Source: Beijerinckiaceae bacterium
Lineage (GTDB): Bacteria > Pseudomonadota > Alphaproteobacteria > Rhizobiales > Beijerinckiaceae
Length of the DNA stretch: 44,060 bases
Assembly: GCA_947474545.1 (NCBI GenBank)
Contig: CANJJI010000018.1
Location: forward strand, 1 to 44,060
Direction: 5' to 3'
Positions 1 to 6,833 of this stretch are shown piece by piece. Numbering within the stretch: the first letter of the stretch is position 1; each line of letters starts with the position of its first letter. A program made the position numbers and the translations under genes. The notes beneath the pieces are model-generated. The model saw nothing but the letters and a program-made list of their open reading frames with translations, did no database searches and was not told where the DNA came from.

Positions 1-140
1 GCGCAAGCGGCGGATGCCGCGCGTCCGCAATCACGGAAAATGGGCCATGCAAGGCCAGAACGGTATGGCGAACGCCCGGAAACAGCGCTATCCGGCAAAA
101 TCAGCCCCAAGCTGGCGAATCCCCCGAAGAGTTTTGCAAG
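1..140. other. Unassigned sequence left of the binding-protein truncation
   Basis: This stretch lies beyond the point where the truncated binding protein loses similarity to its paralogues. Several frames are open, as expected for GC-rich DNA, including one plus-strand frame running from base 1 to a TGA at 154-156. None gives a product I recognise. It may be the other side of a rearrangement junction. Confidence 0.4.
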
Positions 141-427
141 AGGCTCGACGTCGTGAAAATACAGAGTGTATAGCCATCAGGTTTTGCCTGGCGGCAGGCT
201 TCTGCGCCGGGAATGAAATTGGCTCCTGACCGGTTTTCCATGATCAAGGTTTGCCCCATGATGGGGGATACCGCGGCTGCTATACGCCGCGAAACCACAT
301 CTGTTATGGCGCCAGCGGGAGCAGCGACAATCACGCGAATGGGCTTGTTGGGAAAATTTTGTGCTTGGACGGCTGATGCGTTGCAAAGTGCGGTGAAGAC
401 GGCCGCCGCGAATAGCTTTTTAATCAT
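101..427 (-). pseudogene. Truncated TTT (Bug family) solute-binding protein
   Basis: This is the N-terminal third of a periplasmic binding protein of the tripartite tricarboxylate transporter type. It has a signal peptide (about residues 1-22, ending AVQAQ), the first beta strand NKPIRVIV, and the PDGYTLCIF segment, and it aligns position by position with the two intact paralogues upstream on the same strand. Similarity stops after about codon 96 (near position 140); a short unrelated tail ends at a TGA at 101-103, giving 108 residues against 323 for the paralogues. The remaining two thirds are absent up to the window edge, so this looks like a deletion or rearrangement junction, not a simple frameshift. 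It is the last member of the SDR-SBP-SBP-SBP array and is probably non-functional. Confidence 0.8.
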
Positions 428-472
428 TGCGGTTCCTCCGGTTTAGCTAGATTCCAAGCTGTGGTGCGGTGC

Positions 473-1444
473 TTATTTTATCTTTGGCACGTTGAACTTG
501 CGCAAGATCTTGCCGGTTTCCTCTCGTTCACGCGCCACATACTCAGTGAATTCTTTCACGCCTGTCACGCGTGGTTCAAGCAGTCTGTCGATTAGAAAAC
601 TTGTGACATCGGGCTTGTTGATGGCTTCGCCGACCTGTTTGTTGATCTGTTCGAGAATGACGTCCGGCGTGCCAGCTGGTGCAAACAGGCCGACCCATGT
701 CGCCATGGGGAATCCGCCAAGGCCAGCTTCCTCGTAGATGGGAACTTCTGGAAGTTTTGGGCTGCGCGTCTTGGTGTCCTGAACCATGATGCGGCCCTTT
801 GTGTCGCCGGGATTGTCGGCCCAGGAGCCAAGTGCACTATAGGTCATCTGGATTTCACCGGAAGCTAGCGCCGCCAGCAATTCATTGGCGCCTTTGTAAG
901 GCACTTCGACAATGTCGGCGTTCCATTTTTCAGCGACATGGTGACGGAAAACATTGGCGCTGCTGGCCGGGCCGTAAGTGCCGAAATTCATCGTACCTGG
1001 CTTGGCTAGAACGAGCGCTTTCAATTCGTCCACGCTCTTGATGTTGAGTTTGGGCGAAGCCACCATGCCGCCAATAAACATGCTGAGGATGACAATGGGG
1101 CTGAAGTCTTTTTCCGCATTGTAGGGCAGGTTTTCGACAAGGTGCGGATTGAACGTCACGGTCGAGGTGGTGAAGATGCAGAGCGAATAGCCGTCTGGTT
1201 TGGCGTGCCGGCAGGCTTCGGCGACAGGAATGAAATTGGCTCCAGCCTTGTTGTCCATGATCCATGGCTGGCCCATGATCGGCGAAGCCGCAGCTGCAAT
1301 GCGCCGTGAGACTACGTCAACAAATCCGCCTGCAGGCACGGGTACGAAGACGCGGATGGGTTTGTTGGGATAGTTTTGTGCGAGGGCAGGGTTCGCGGTG
1401 ACGATAGCAAGTGTCAGAGCAGTGCTGAGCATTTTCGCAAGCAT
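473..1444 (-). CDS. TTT (Bug family) periplasmic solute-binding protein, tandem copy A
   Basis: A 323-residue periplasmic binding protein of the Bug/TctC family, which captures small organic anions for tripartite tricarboxylate transporters. A signal peptide ends near ALAQ (residue 23). It is followed by NKPIRVFVPVPAGG, the PDGYSLCIF segment near residue 85 and VPYKGANELLAAL in the middle, all family hallmarks. It differs from classic Bug proteins in having GANFIPVAEAC where GAGG...GA is usual. Two cysteines (C78 and C89) bracket the PDGY loop and are conserved in both tandem neighbours. A strong GGGGAGGAC ribosome site sits just before the ATG. It lies 41 bp downstream of copy B, probably in one operon with the SDR. 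The ligand is unknown. No TctA or TctB membrane gene is nearby. Confidence 0.9.
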   Translation of the reverse strand: MLAKMLSTALTLAIVTANPALAQNYPNKPIRVFVPVPAGGFVDVVSRRIAAAASPIMGQPWIMDNKAGANFIPVAEACRHAKPDGYSLCIFTTSTVTFNPHLVENLPYNAEKDFSPIVILSMFIGGMVASPKLNIKSVDELKALVLAKPGTMNFGTYGPASSANVFRHHVAEKWNADIVEVPYKGANELLAALASGEIQMTYSALGSWADNPGDTKGRIMVQDTKTRSPKLPEVPIYEEAGLGGFPMATWVGLFAPAGTPDVILEQINKQVGEAINKPDVTSFLIDRLLEPRVTGVKEFTEYVAREREETGKILRKFNVPKIK

Positions 1445-1485
1445 GAAGTCCTCCCCATTTTACGCAGCGTCTGCGTGTCTTTTTC

Positions 1486-2457
1486 CTATTGTATTTTGGG
1501 TATGTTGAACTTGTGCAGTAGTTTGCCGGTTTCCGAGCGCTCGCGTGCGACGTAGTCGGTAAATTCCTTAGCGCTGCTGATTCGCGTCTCGATCAACTGG
1601 CCGACGAGATATTCTGCAACGTCAGGCTTGACGAGCGTTTCGGCGAGCTGGCGGTTAACCTGTTCGATGATCGCATCGGGCACGCCAGCGGGCGCGAACA
1701 TGCCAAGCCATGTGTGAATGGGGTATTCGCCCAGACCCGCTTCTCCATATGTCGGGACATCCGGGATCTTCGGGCTGCGCTTGAGCGCATCGAGGGTGAC
1801 GATACGGCCTTTGGAATCGTTGGGATTGTCGGCCCAATTGCCGAGGGCCGTCCACGTCATCTGGATTTCGCCTGATATCAGCGCAGCGACGAGTTCATTG
1901 GCGCCTTTGTAAGGCACTTCAACGATCGGCGTATTCCAGCGTTCGGCGACATAGTGGCGGAACACATTGGGACTTGTCGAAGGTCCATAGGTGCCGAAAT
2001 TGAACGTGCCGGGCTTGGCCAGCACCATCGCTTTCAATTCATCGATACTCTTTACGTTCAGTTTGGGCGAGGCGACGAGGCCGCCGATCAGCATGCCCAG
2101 ATTGATGATGGGGCGGAAATCCTTCTCGGCATCATAAGGCAATTTCTCGATCAGATGCGGCGCGAAGGTCAGCGTCGATGTGCTGAAGACGCAGAGCGTA
2201 TAGCCATCAGGCTTGGCATGACGGCAGGTTTCGGCAGCGGCAATGAAATTGGCGCCGGGTTTGTTCTCGATGATCCAGTTCTGTCCCATGACAGATTGCG
2301 CGCTGGCCGCGATGCGGCGAGTTACGATATCGGTAAGTGCGGCGGGCGGGACAGGCACGATGACGCGAATGGGGCGTGCGGGATAGTTCTGCGCACATAA
2401 GGGAGTCGCGGCCACAATGGTGGCAGATAGGGCAGCAGCGAGAGCTTTATTGAGCAT
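1486..2457 (-). CDS. TTT (Bug family) periplasmic solute-binding protein, tandem copy B
   Basis: A 323-residue paralogue of copy A with the same architecture: signal peptide (about residues 1-23, ending LCAQ), ARPIRVIVPVPP, PDGYTLCVF near residue 85 and VPYKGANELVAAL. The ligand-loop motif that is usually PGG is PAA here (residues 38-40), and C78 and C89 are kept. It ends in TAG, showing that amber is an ordinary stop in this genome. The ribosome site is modest (AAGG about 9 bases before ATG). Only 15 bp separate it from the SDR upstream, which indicates co-transcription. It presumably binds a related but not identical ligand to copy A; the substrate cannot be read from the sequence. Confidence 0.9.
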   Translation of the reverse strand: MLNKALAAALSATIVAATPLCAQNYPARPIRVIVPVPPAALTDIVTRRIAASAQSVMGQNWIIENKPGANFIAAAETCRHAKPDGYTLCVFSTSTLTFAPHLIEKLPYDAEKDFRPIINLGMLIGGLVASPKLNVKSIDELKAMVLAKPGTFNFGTYGPSTSPNVFRHYVAERWNTPIVEVPYKGANELVAALISGEIQMTWTALGNWADNPNDSKGRIVTLDALKRSPKIPDVPTYGEAGLGEYPIHTWLGMFAPAGVPDAIIEQVNRQLAETLVKPDVAEYLVGQLIETRISSAKEFTDYVARERSETGKLLHKFNIPKIQ

Positions 2458-2472
2458 GATTTTATTACCTTG

Positions 2473-3258
2473 TTAGAACCAGTTTTCACGATGCAGGCGT
2501 CCACCATCAACAGTGACGACTTCTGCGGAGACCCAGCTGGCGCGATCTGAGGCCATGAAGACCACGACATTGGCGACTTCCTCCGGCATAGCCGCCCGAT
2601 TGAGCGGCTGATCCTTGCTGAGGCCATCGCGCCAATTCGCGTCCGTGCCGGTCTTGTCGCGGGCGCGTTGCTTGTGCAGATTTTGCCAGCGTTCAGTTTC
2701 AACCGCGCCGGGACTTACAGCTACAATGCGGATGCCGTCATCTATGCTGCGTCCACCCATGGCTTTGGTGAGGCCATAGAGTGCAATATTGGCCGGCGTG
2801 CCGCAGGCGTAGCGCCATTGCGCTTTTTCGCCGCCGGTTCCCACGACGTTTATGATAGCTTTTGGTGGCTTGCCTTTCATGCGCGCGTACATGGCGCGGG
2901 TCATGTTGATGTAACCAAAGACCTTCAAATCCCAGGCTGCACGCCAGCGTTCTTCATCCACTTCGAAAATATCGCCTATGGGAATGGCGCCGGCGTTGTT
3001 GACGAGAATGTCAGTGTCCGCATAAGCGGCGACAAGCTCTTCGGCTGCGCCGCGCTTGCTGAGATCGACCGAGCGTCCCTCAATCGTGCCGGGGCCAGCG
3101 CTTTGCAGGGAAGCCACTGCATCATCGATTTTTTTTTGATCCCGCGCGGCTATGGCGACGTGGCAGCCTTCAGCGAGAAATCCACGTGCGACAGCGAGGC
3201 CGATTCCCTGCGAGCCTCCGGTGATGAGGACGCGGCGCCCCGCCAGTCCCAGATCCAT
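2473..3258 (-). CDS. SDR family NAD(P)-dependent oxidoreductase
   Basis: A 261-residue classical short-chain dehydrogenase/reductase with a Rossmann fold. Visible motifs are TGGSQGIG (residues 13-20, cofactor loop), NNAG (87-90) and YGLTK (Tyr161, Lys165) as the catalytic pair. The serine usually found about 13 residues before the tyrosine is not obvious; that strand reads NVVGTGGE. After the active site it has SPGAVETERW, and it ends with a VTVDGGR segment, as usual. It is the first gene of a minus-strand unit leading into the tandem binding proteins and diverges from the lipocalin-aldolase-YciI genes. It probably oxidises a hydroxyl intermediate of the same catabolic route; the substrate is unknown. 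Confidence 0.9.
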   Translation of the reverse strand: MDLGLAGRRVLITGGSQGIGLAVARGFLAEGCHVAIAARDQKKIDDAVASLQSAGPGTIEGRSVDLSKRGAAEELVAAYADTDILVNNAGAIPIGDIFEVDEERWRAAWDLKVFGYINMTRAMYARMKGKPPKAIINVVGTGGEKAQWRYACGTPANIALYGLTKAMGGRSIDDGIRIVAVSPGAVETERWQNLHKQRARDKTGTDANWRDGLSKDQPLNRAAMPEEVANVVVFMASDRASWVSAEVVTVDGGRLHRENWF

Positions 3259-3323
3259 GGCATTTCTCCCTGTGCTGTTTTTTCCCAGTTAAGGGCATGC
3301 TACACATTTTTCAGGAGGAAACC

Positions 3324-3788
3324 ATGGCCGAAACAACACAAGATCCCAAACTTCTCATTGGCACCTGGAAACAGATGGCAGGTTTCGTTCGCGATGCCGA
3401 TGGCGGGCCGGAACGGTCAAATCTCAGCAAGGCTCCCAACGGGTTCATGAGTTTCATGGCCGATGGGCGCATGGTGAATCTGACTGTGGATTCCAGCCGC
3501 AAGGCGGCCGAGCATAATCCGCCGACTGAAGCGGAAGCCGCCCACTTGCACCGCACATTGATTGGCTATGCAGGGACGTGGCGGATCGACGGCAATCAGG
3601 TTTTTTACGACCTCGATGTCAGCTGGAACCAGTCGTGGACCGGCACAGAACAGATGCGTTACTGGCGGCTGGAAGGGGCTGATACCCTGCATGTCTCCAC
3701 AGCTGAAATGATGAACCCGCTGACTGGCAAGATGAGCGTCTTCCGGCTGGTGTTCGAGCGGGTGAAGCCGGCAGCGGCCAGGTCTTGA
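3324..3788 (+). CDS. Lipocalin-like domain protein
   Basis: A 154-residue protein matching the bacterial lipocalin-like family (Pfam Lipocalin_5 type). It begins with the LIGTWKQMAGF signature strand (about residues 11-21), followed by NGFMSFMADGRM and GTWRIDGNQVFYDLDVS and ending in FRLVFERV, consistent with a small beta-barrel. There is no signal peptide, so it is probably cytoplasmic. The start at 3324 is chosen because AGGAGG (3313-3318) lies at ideal spacing; an upstream in-frame start at 3297 would swallow that site. It heads a plus-strand set with a class II aldolase and a YciI-like protein. The family often sits in catabolic clusters, but no reaction is established, so the function is unknown. 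Confidence 0.8.
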   Translation: MAETTQDPKLLIGTWKQMAGFVRDADGGPERSNLSKAPNGFMSFMADGRMVNLTVDSSRKAAEHNPPTEAEAAHLHRTLIGYAGTWRIDGNQVFYDLDVSWNQSWTGTEQMRYWRLEGADTLHVSTAEMMNPLTGKMSVFRLVFERVKPAAARS

Positions 3789-3849
3789 CACGCTGCGTTC
3801 TTTCTCCGCACAACAAATCCAAGAAACCATACCGATCCGGGAGGACAGA

Positions 3850-4617
3850 ATGACTGATATTGCCGCACTGAAACAGGAACTCGTGACTGCCAATCGCATT
3901 CTGGCCAAAGAGAATGTGCTGGATTCCTTTGGCCATATCACTGTGCGCCATCCCGATAATCCCAACCATTTTTTCATGTCCCGCGCCCGTGCGCCGGAAG
4001 TTCTGGTGGAGAGCGACATTCTGGAAATGACGCTGGAAGGCGTCGTGGTCGGGCCAGAGCCTTCGCCCGGCAAGCCTTATTCGGAGCGCTTCATTCATGG
4101 CGCGATCTTCGAGGCGCGGCCGGATGTAATGTCGGTGGTGCATAATCATTCGCCGAGCGTCATCCCGTTCAGCGTCACCGGGCGCAAAATGAAGCCCATC
4201 ATGCATATGTGCGCGCCTATTGGGAACGACATTCCAACCTGGGATATCCGCACGAAATTTGGCGACACCAATCTGCTGGTGACGAATATGGACATGGCGC
4301 GCGATCTCGCCAAAATGCTGGGACCGCGCACGGTGTCGCTGATGCGCGGCCACGGCAGCGTGGTCGCCGGTAAATCGATCCGCGATGTCGTGTTCACCTC
4401 GATCTACATGGAAAAGAACGCGGACATGCTCATCAAGTCGCTGACCATTGGCGATGAAGTGATGTATCTCAGCGATGGTGAAGTCGCCGCCAATGCGGGC
4501 GGGCGCGCAGGCTTCACGCTGGAGCGCGGCTGGGAGAACTGGTGCAACAAGGTCTCGCGTCCTTATATCGCCCTTGAATGGGATATGGGTCCCGGCTTCT
4601 CCAAAACCGACAGATAG
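3850..4617 (+). CDS. Class II aldolase/adducin family protein
   Basis: A 255-residue zinc-dependent aldolase or decarboxylase of the FucA/AraD fold. The zinc ligands are visible as HNH at residues 98-100 and the histidine of MRGHGSVV at 168; the expected catalytic acid is Glu79 in the SER motif. Members cleave or decarboxylate hydroxy-acid or sugar-phosphate substrates; alphaproteobacterial relatives in aromatic clusters are often annotated only as class II aldolase. GGGAGG precedes the ATG at good spacing. It lies 61 bp after the lipocalin-like gene and 21 bp before the YciI-like gene, so the three are probably one transcript. It ends with TAG. The substrate cannot be assigned. Confidence 0.9.
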   Translation: MTDIAALKQELVTANRILAKENVLDSFGHITVRHPDNPNHFFMSRARAPEVLVESDILEMTLEGVVVGPEPSPGKPYSERFIHGAIFEARPDVMSVVHNHSPSVIPFSVTGRKMKPIMHMCAPIGNDIPTWDIRTKFGDTNLLVTNMDMARDLAKMLGPRTVSLMRGHGSVVAGKSIRDVVFTSIYMEKNADMLIKSLTIGDEVMYLSDGEVAANAGGRAGFTLERGWENWCNKVSRPYIALEWDMGPGFSKTDR

Positions 4618-4638
4618 ATTTCAACCGGGAGCGAAGAG

Positions 4639-5013
4639 ATGACCGAAAAATCCAGGGAAGAGCTGACCGCCAATATGTATGGCAAGAAACTCTGGGTCTG
4701 TATCACCCGCGCGGCCAAACCGCGTGAAGAAATCATGAAACATATCGAGCCGCATCTGCGTCATCAGATCCGGCTCGAAAAGGAAGGCATCATGTTTGGC
4801 GCTGGGCCCTTAACGGCAGCGGGCTCAGAGCCCGGCGGGCTGGGTCTTGTGGTTATCCGCGCAGAGAATGAAGCCGAAGCGCGGCGGATTTTCGATGCTG
4901 ATCCGCTGCACGCTTCAGGTGCACGCACTTACGAACTCTATCAATGGACGATGAACGAGGGGCGGATCAATATTTCAATTGATCTATCGGACAAGACTTA
5001 CAGGCTGGATTGA
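4639..5013 (+). CDS. YciI-like protein
   Basis: A 124-residue protein of the YciI/YCII family (ferredoxin-like alpha/beta fold, related to muconolactone isomerase). The conserved core is visible: LWVCITRAAKPREE, a histidine pair in EPHLRHQIRLEKEG, GAGPL, and the FDADPLHASGA segment containing the conserved Asp-Pro. It is translated 21 bp after the aldolase with a GGGAG ribosome site and is likely the last gene of that operon. Family members can be small isomerases, lactonases or dehalogenase-like enzymes, or ligand-binding proteins. A role in processing a ring-cleavage product would fit the neighbourhood, but that is inference. Confidence 0.8.
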   Translation: MTEKSREELTANMYGKKLWVCITRAAKPREEIMKHIEPHLRHQIRLEKEGIMFGAGPLTAAGSEPGGLGLVVIRAENEAEARRIFDADPLHASGARTYELYQWTMNEGRINISIDLSDKTYRLD

Positions 5014-5061
5014 AGGCCCGGCGCGCCCGCCTGGACTTTGGCGAATAGGCGATACTGTGTT

Positions 5062-6387
5062 CTATTTCGAAACATAGAGCGTAGCGGCGCCGGACGCTTT
5101 TTCAACAACCGCCTTGGCAATTGTGTCGAACGCGGCGATCATTTGCGCTCCGTTTGAGGCGCTTAATCTGTTGGCTGCTGTGCTCGCACAATTGGTAAAG
5201 AGTCCTGTTGCGACTGAATCGCTGGAATTGACCTGAAAGCCGATTGTATAAACCGTTATTCCTGCGGTCTTCATATTCGAACACAGGGTGGCCGTTTGCG
5301 AAGCGGAATTGCCGTTTGCGGACAAGTAGTAAGTGTTGAAATCGAAGTCGGACATCAAGACTGCCACTTTCATGGTTGTCTTGGCATCGTAGGGGTCGGG
5401 CGCATTTCCCGCGCCCCAAATTCCCGCCCATGATGGCGATAACGCGTACCAGCTGAATGCAGTCCCCAGATGACCTGCGGTAGAGCCCGCCGTCGTATAG
5501 GCCGTAATGGCGTTTTTAAGCGTCGTCTTGTCGCTGGACAGGGGCATCACCAGCGCAGTGGCTGGCACGTTTGACGACAGGTTTTGTGTATAGCTGCCTG
5601 CGCTTCCAAGCGCATTGTTCTTTTTCGTTCTGAAGCTGCCGAAATAGGATAAGGCGCTTGGCGCATCTTCAGTAAAAGCATATCCGCCTCCGCGCTCGAC
5701 CACGCTGGTCCATGATGATGTTGGATTGCTGCCGGTCATCGACTTGTAGCGTGTGCCTACGTTTACCGCGGAAGAGAAGGGGACTAAAGCAACACGCGAT
5801 TTATACGGCGTCTGGGATGTCTGGACGACAGTATCGATGAGGCTCTTGGCGGCTTGTTGCATTGCGGCCAGCTTGGTCAGGTTGGGTGTTCCGGAGTTCT
5901 GCGACATTGAAACCGTGACGTCGAGCATTAGGGCTACTTCGAGATTCATGCCCAGTCCGCCAGCAGCAGGGGCAGCGGACGTGACCTCAGCAACGGCTGT
6001 TATATTTGTGGTCTTCTTCGACGGGCTGATCAATGGAATGAAAAAATTTGATTGCGTCGTCCGGGCCGTGATCGAGACTTTGCCAGTGGCGGAATCGACG
6101 AGGGGTGTGTCAAGCGTTGCGGTCCAAGCGCCCTTGGCGGCTGCGAACGTGTTGGTCGCCGCGAGGGATGCATTCGTGGTGTTCTTGTCGGCCTTGAATG
6201 AAATGGCCGCTGCGAGGGCAGCGGCGTCGGCCGCCGATTGAAGGCTTGCTTTTGACGAGTAAGCGCGGGCAACATCGACGGAAATTCCCAACGTCGTGAC
6301 AATCGGGATGGTAGACAATGCGAAAATTACGGATGTAGCGCCACTATTGTGCTTCAGGAAAGCGGGCAATGTCCGTAAGGCCGTCAT
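5062..6387 (-). CDS. TadG-like pilus assembly protein with von Willebrand A domain
   Basis: A 441-residue protein of the TadE/TadG group. The N-terminus carries a positively charged stretch, then a single hydrophobic helix (about residues 19-38) and the SLQSAADAAALAAA segment typical of Flp-pilus TadG proteins. A VWA domain follows from about residue 150, with a MIDAS-like DVTVS motif (Asp156) and a MSDFDFN loop. It should sit in the inner membrane with the VWA part in the periplasm. The start at 6387 is preferred because GGGAAGA lies about 8 bases before the ATG; a GTG 33 bases upstream is the alternative. No other tad/cpa pilus gene is in the window, so it is an orphan. It converges with the YciI-like gene. 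Confidence 0.85.
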   Translation of the reverse strand: MTALRTLPAFLKHNSGATSVIFALSTIPIVTTLGISVDVARAYSSKASLQSAADAAALAAAISFKADKNTTNASLAATNTFAAAKGAWTATLDTPLVDSATGKVSITARTTQSNFFIPLISPSKKTTNITAVAEVTSAAPAAGGLGMNLEVALMLDVTVSMSQNSGTPNLTKLAAMQQAAKSLIDTVVQTSQTPYKSRVALVPFSSAVNVGTRYKSMTGSNPTSSWTSVVERGGGYAFTEDAPSALSYFGSFRTKKNNALGSAGSYTQNLSSNVPATALVMPLSSDKTTLKNAITAYTTAGSTAGHLGTAFSWYALSPSWAGIWGAGNAPDPYDAKTTMKVAVLMSDFDFNTYYLSANGNSASQTATLCSNMKTAGITVYTIGFQVNSSDSVATGLFTNCASTAANRLSASNGAQMIAAFDTIAKAVVEKASGAATLYVSK

Positions 6388-6610
6388 GTCATGGTCTTCC
6401 CGTTTAGGAACATGACGCACGTAACATAGGTCAAGTATTGGCCGCGTTAATTGAATTGGTAGATATTTCTCTTTTTTAATTCGCTAAAATTGTAATGAAA
6501 CCTGTCAGAGGCATTTGGAAAGAAGCGTATGAGTTGACCTGATAAAATCGCCCGAATTTTGTGCGGATGCCTCCCGCCGTTAGTTGCCTGGCCATTTCTT
6601 GATGTAAAAT
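6388..6610. other. AT-rich intergenic stretch, nothing clearly identified
   Basis: This lies upstream of the TadG-like gene and beside the binding-protein relic. It is noticeably more AT-rich than the genes around it, including a run of T near 6470. I see no open frame with family resemblance, no strong hairpin and no convincing promoter pair. It may hold the promoter of the TadG-like gene. Confidence 0.4.
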
Positions 6611-6760
6611 TCAGTTCACCTTGAAGCCTGTTACCTTGATGATACGTTCCCAGCGCGCAGCTCCCGCCTTTATCTCCTTAGTCATGTCTGGTGTCGCTCC
6701 CTTAGTGCTAAACTCCCAAAATTTATCTGGTTCATGATGTTGAATGAATTCCAAGCTTGC
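6611..6760 (-). pseudogene. Relic of a TTT (Bug family) binding protein, C-terminal end
   Basis: Reading the minus strand from 6760 to the TGA at 6611 gives about 49 residues containing GATPDMTKEIKAGAARWERI and ending VTGFKVN. This matches the C-terminal helix of Bug proteins, for example TPEEMAAFVKEEIARW in the intact gene at 20057-21034. An in-frame TAA lies just upstream (about 6770) and there is no start codon or N-terminal part, so it is a decayed remnant. It is too short for routine ORF calling and would be reported as intergenic. Confidence 0.7.
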
Positions 6761-6833
6761 TATTTTTTAAATCTGGCATAGATTATATTTGCATAAAGAA
6801 TTTATTAAATCACTGGCCTTGTGGGAGGCGGAT

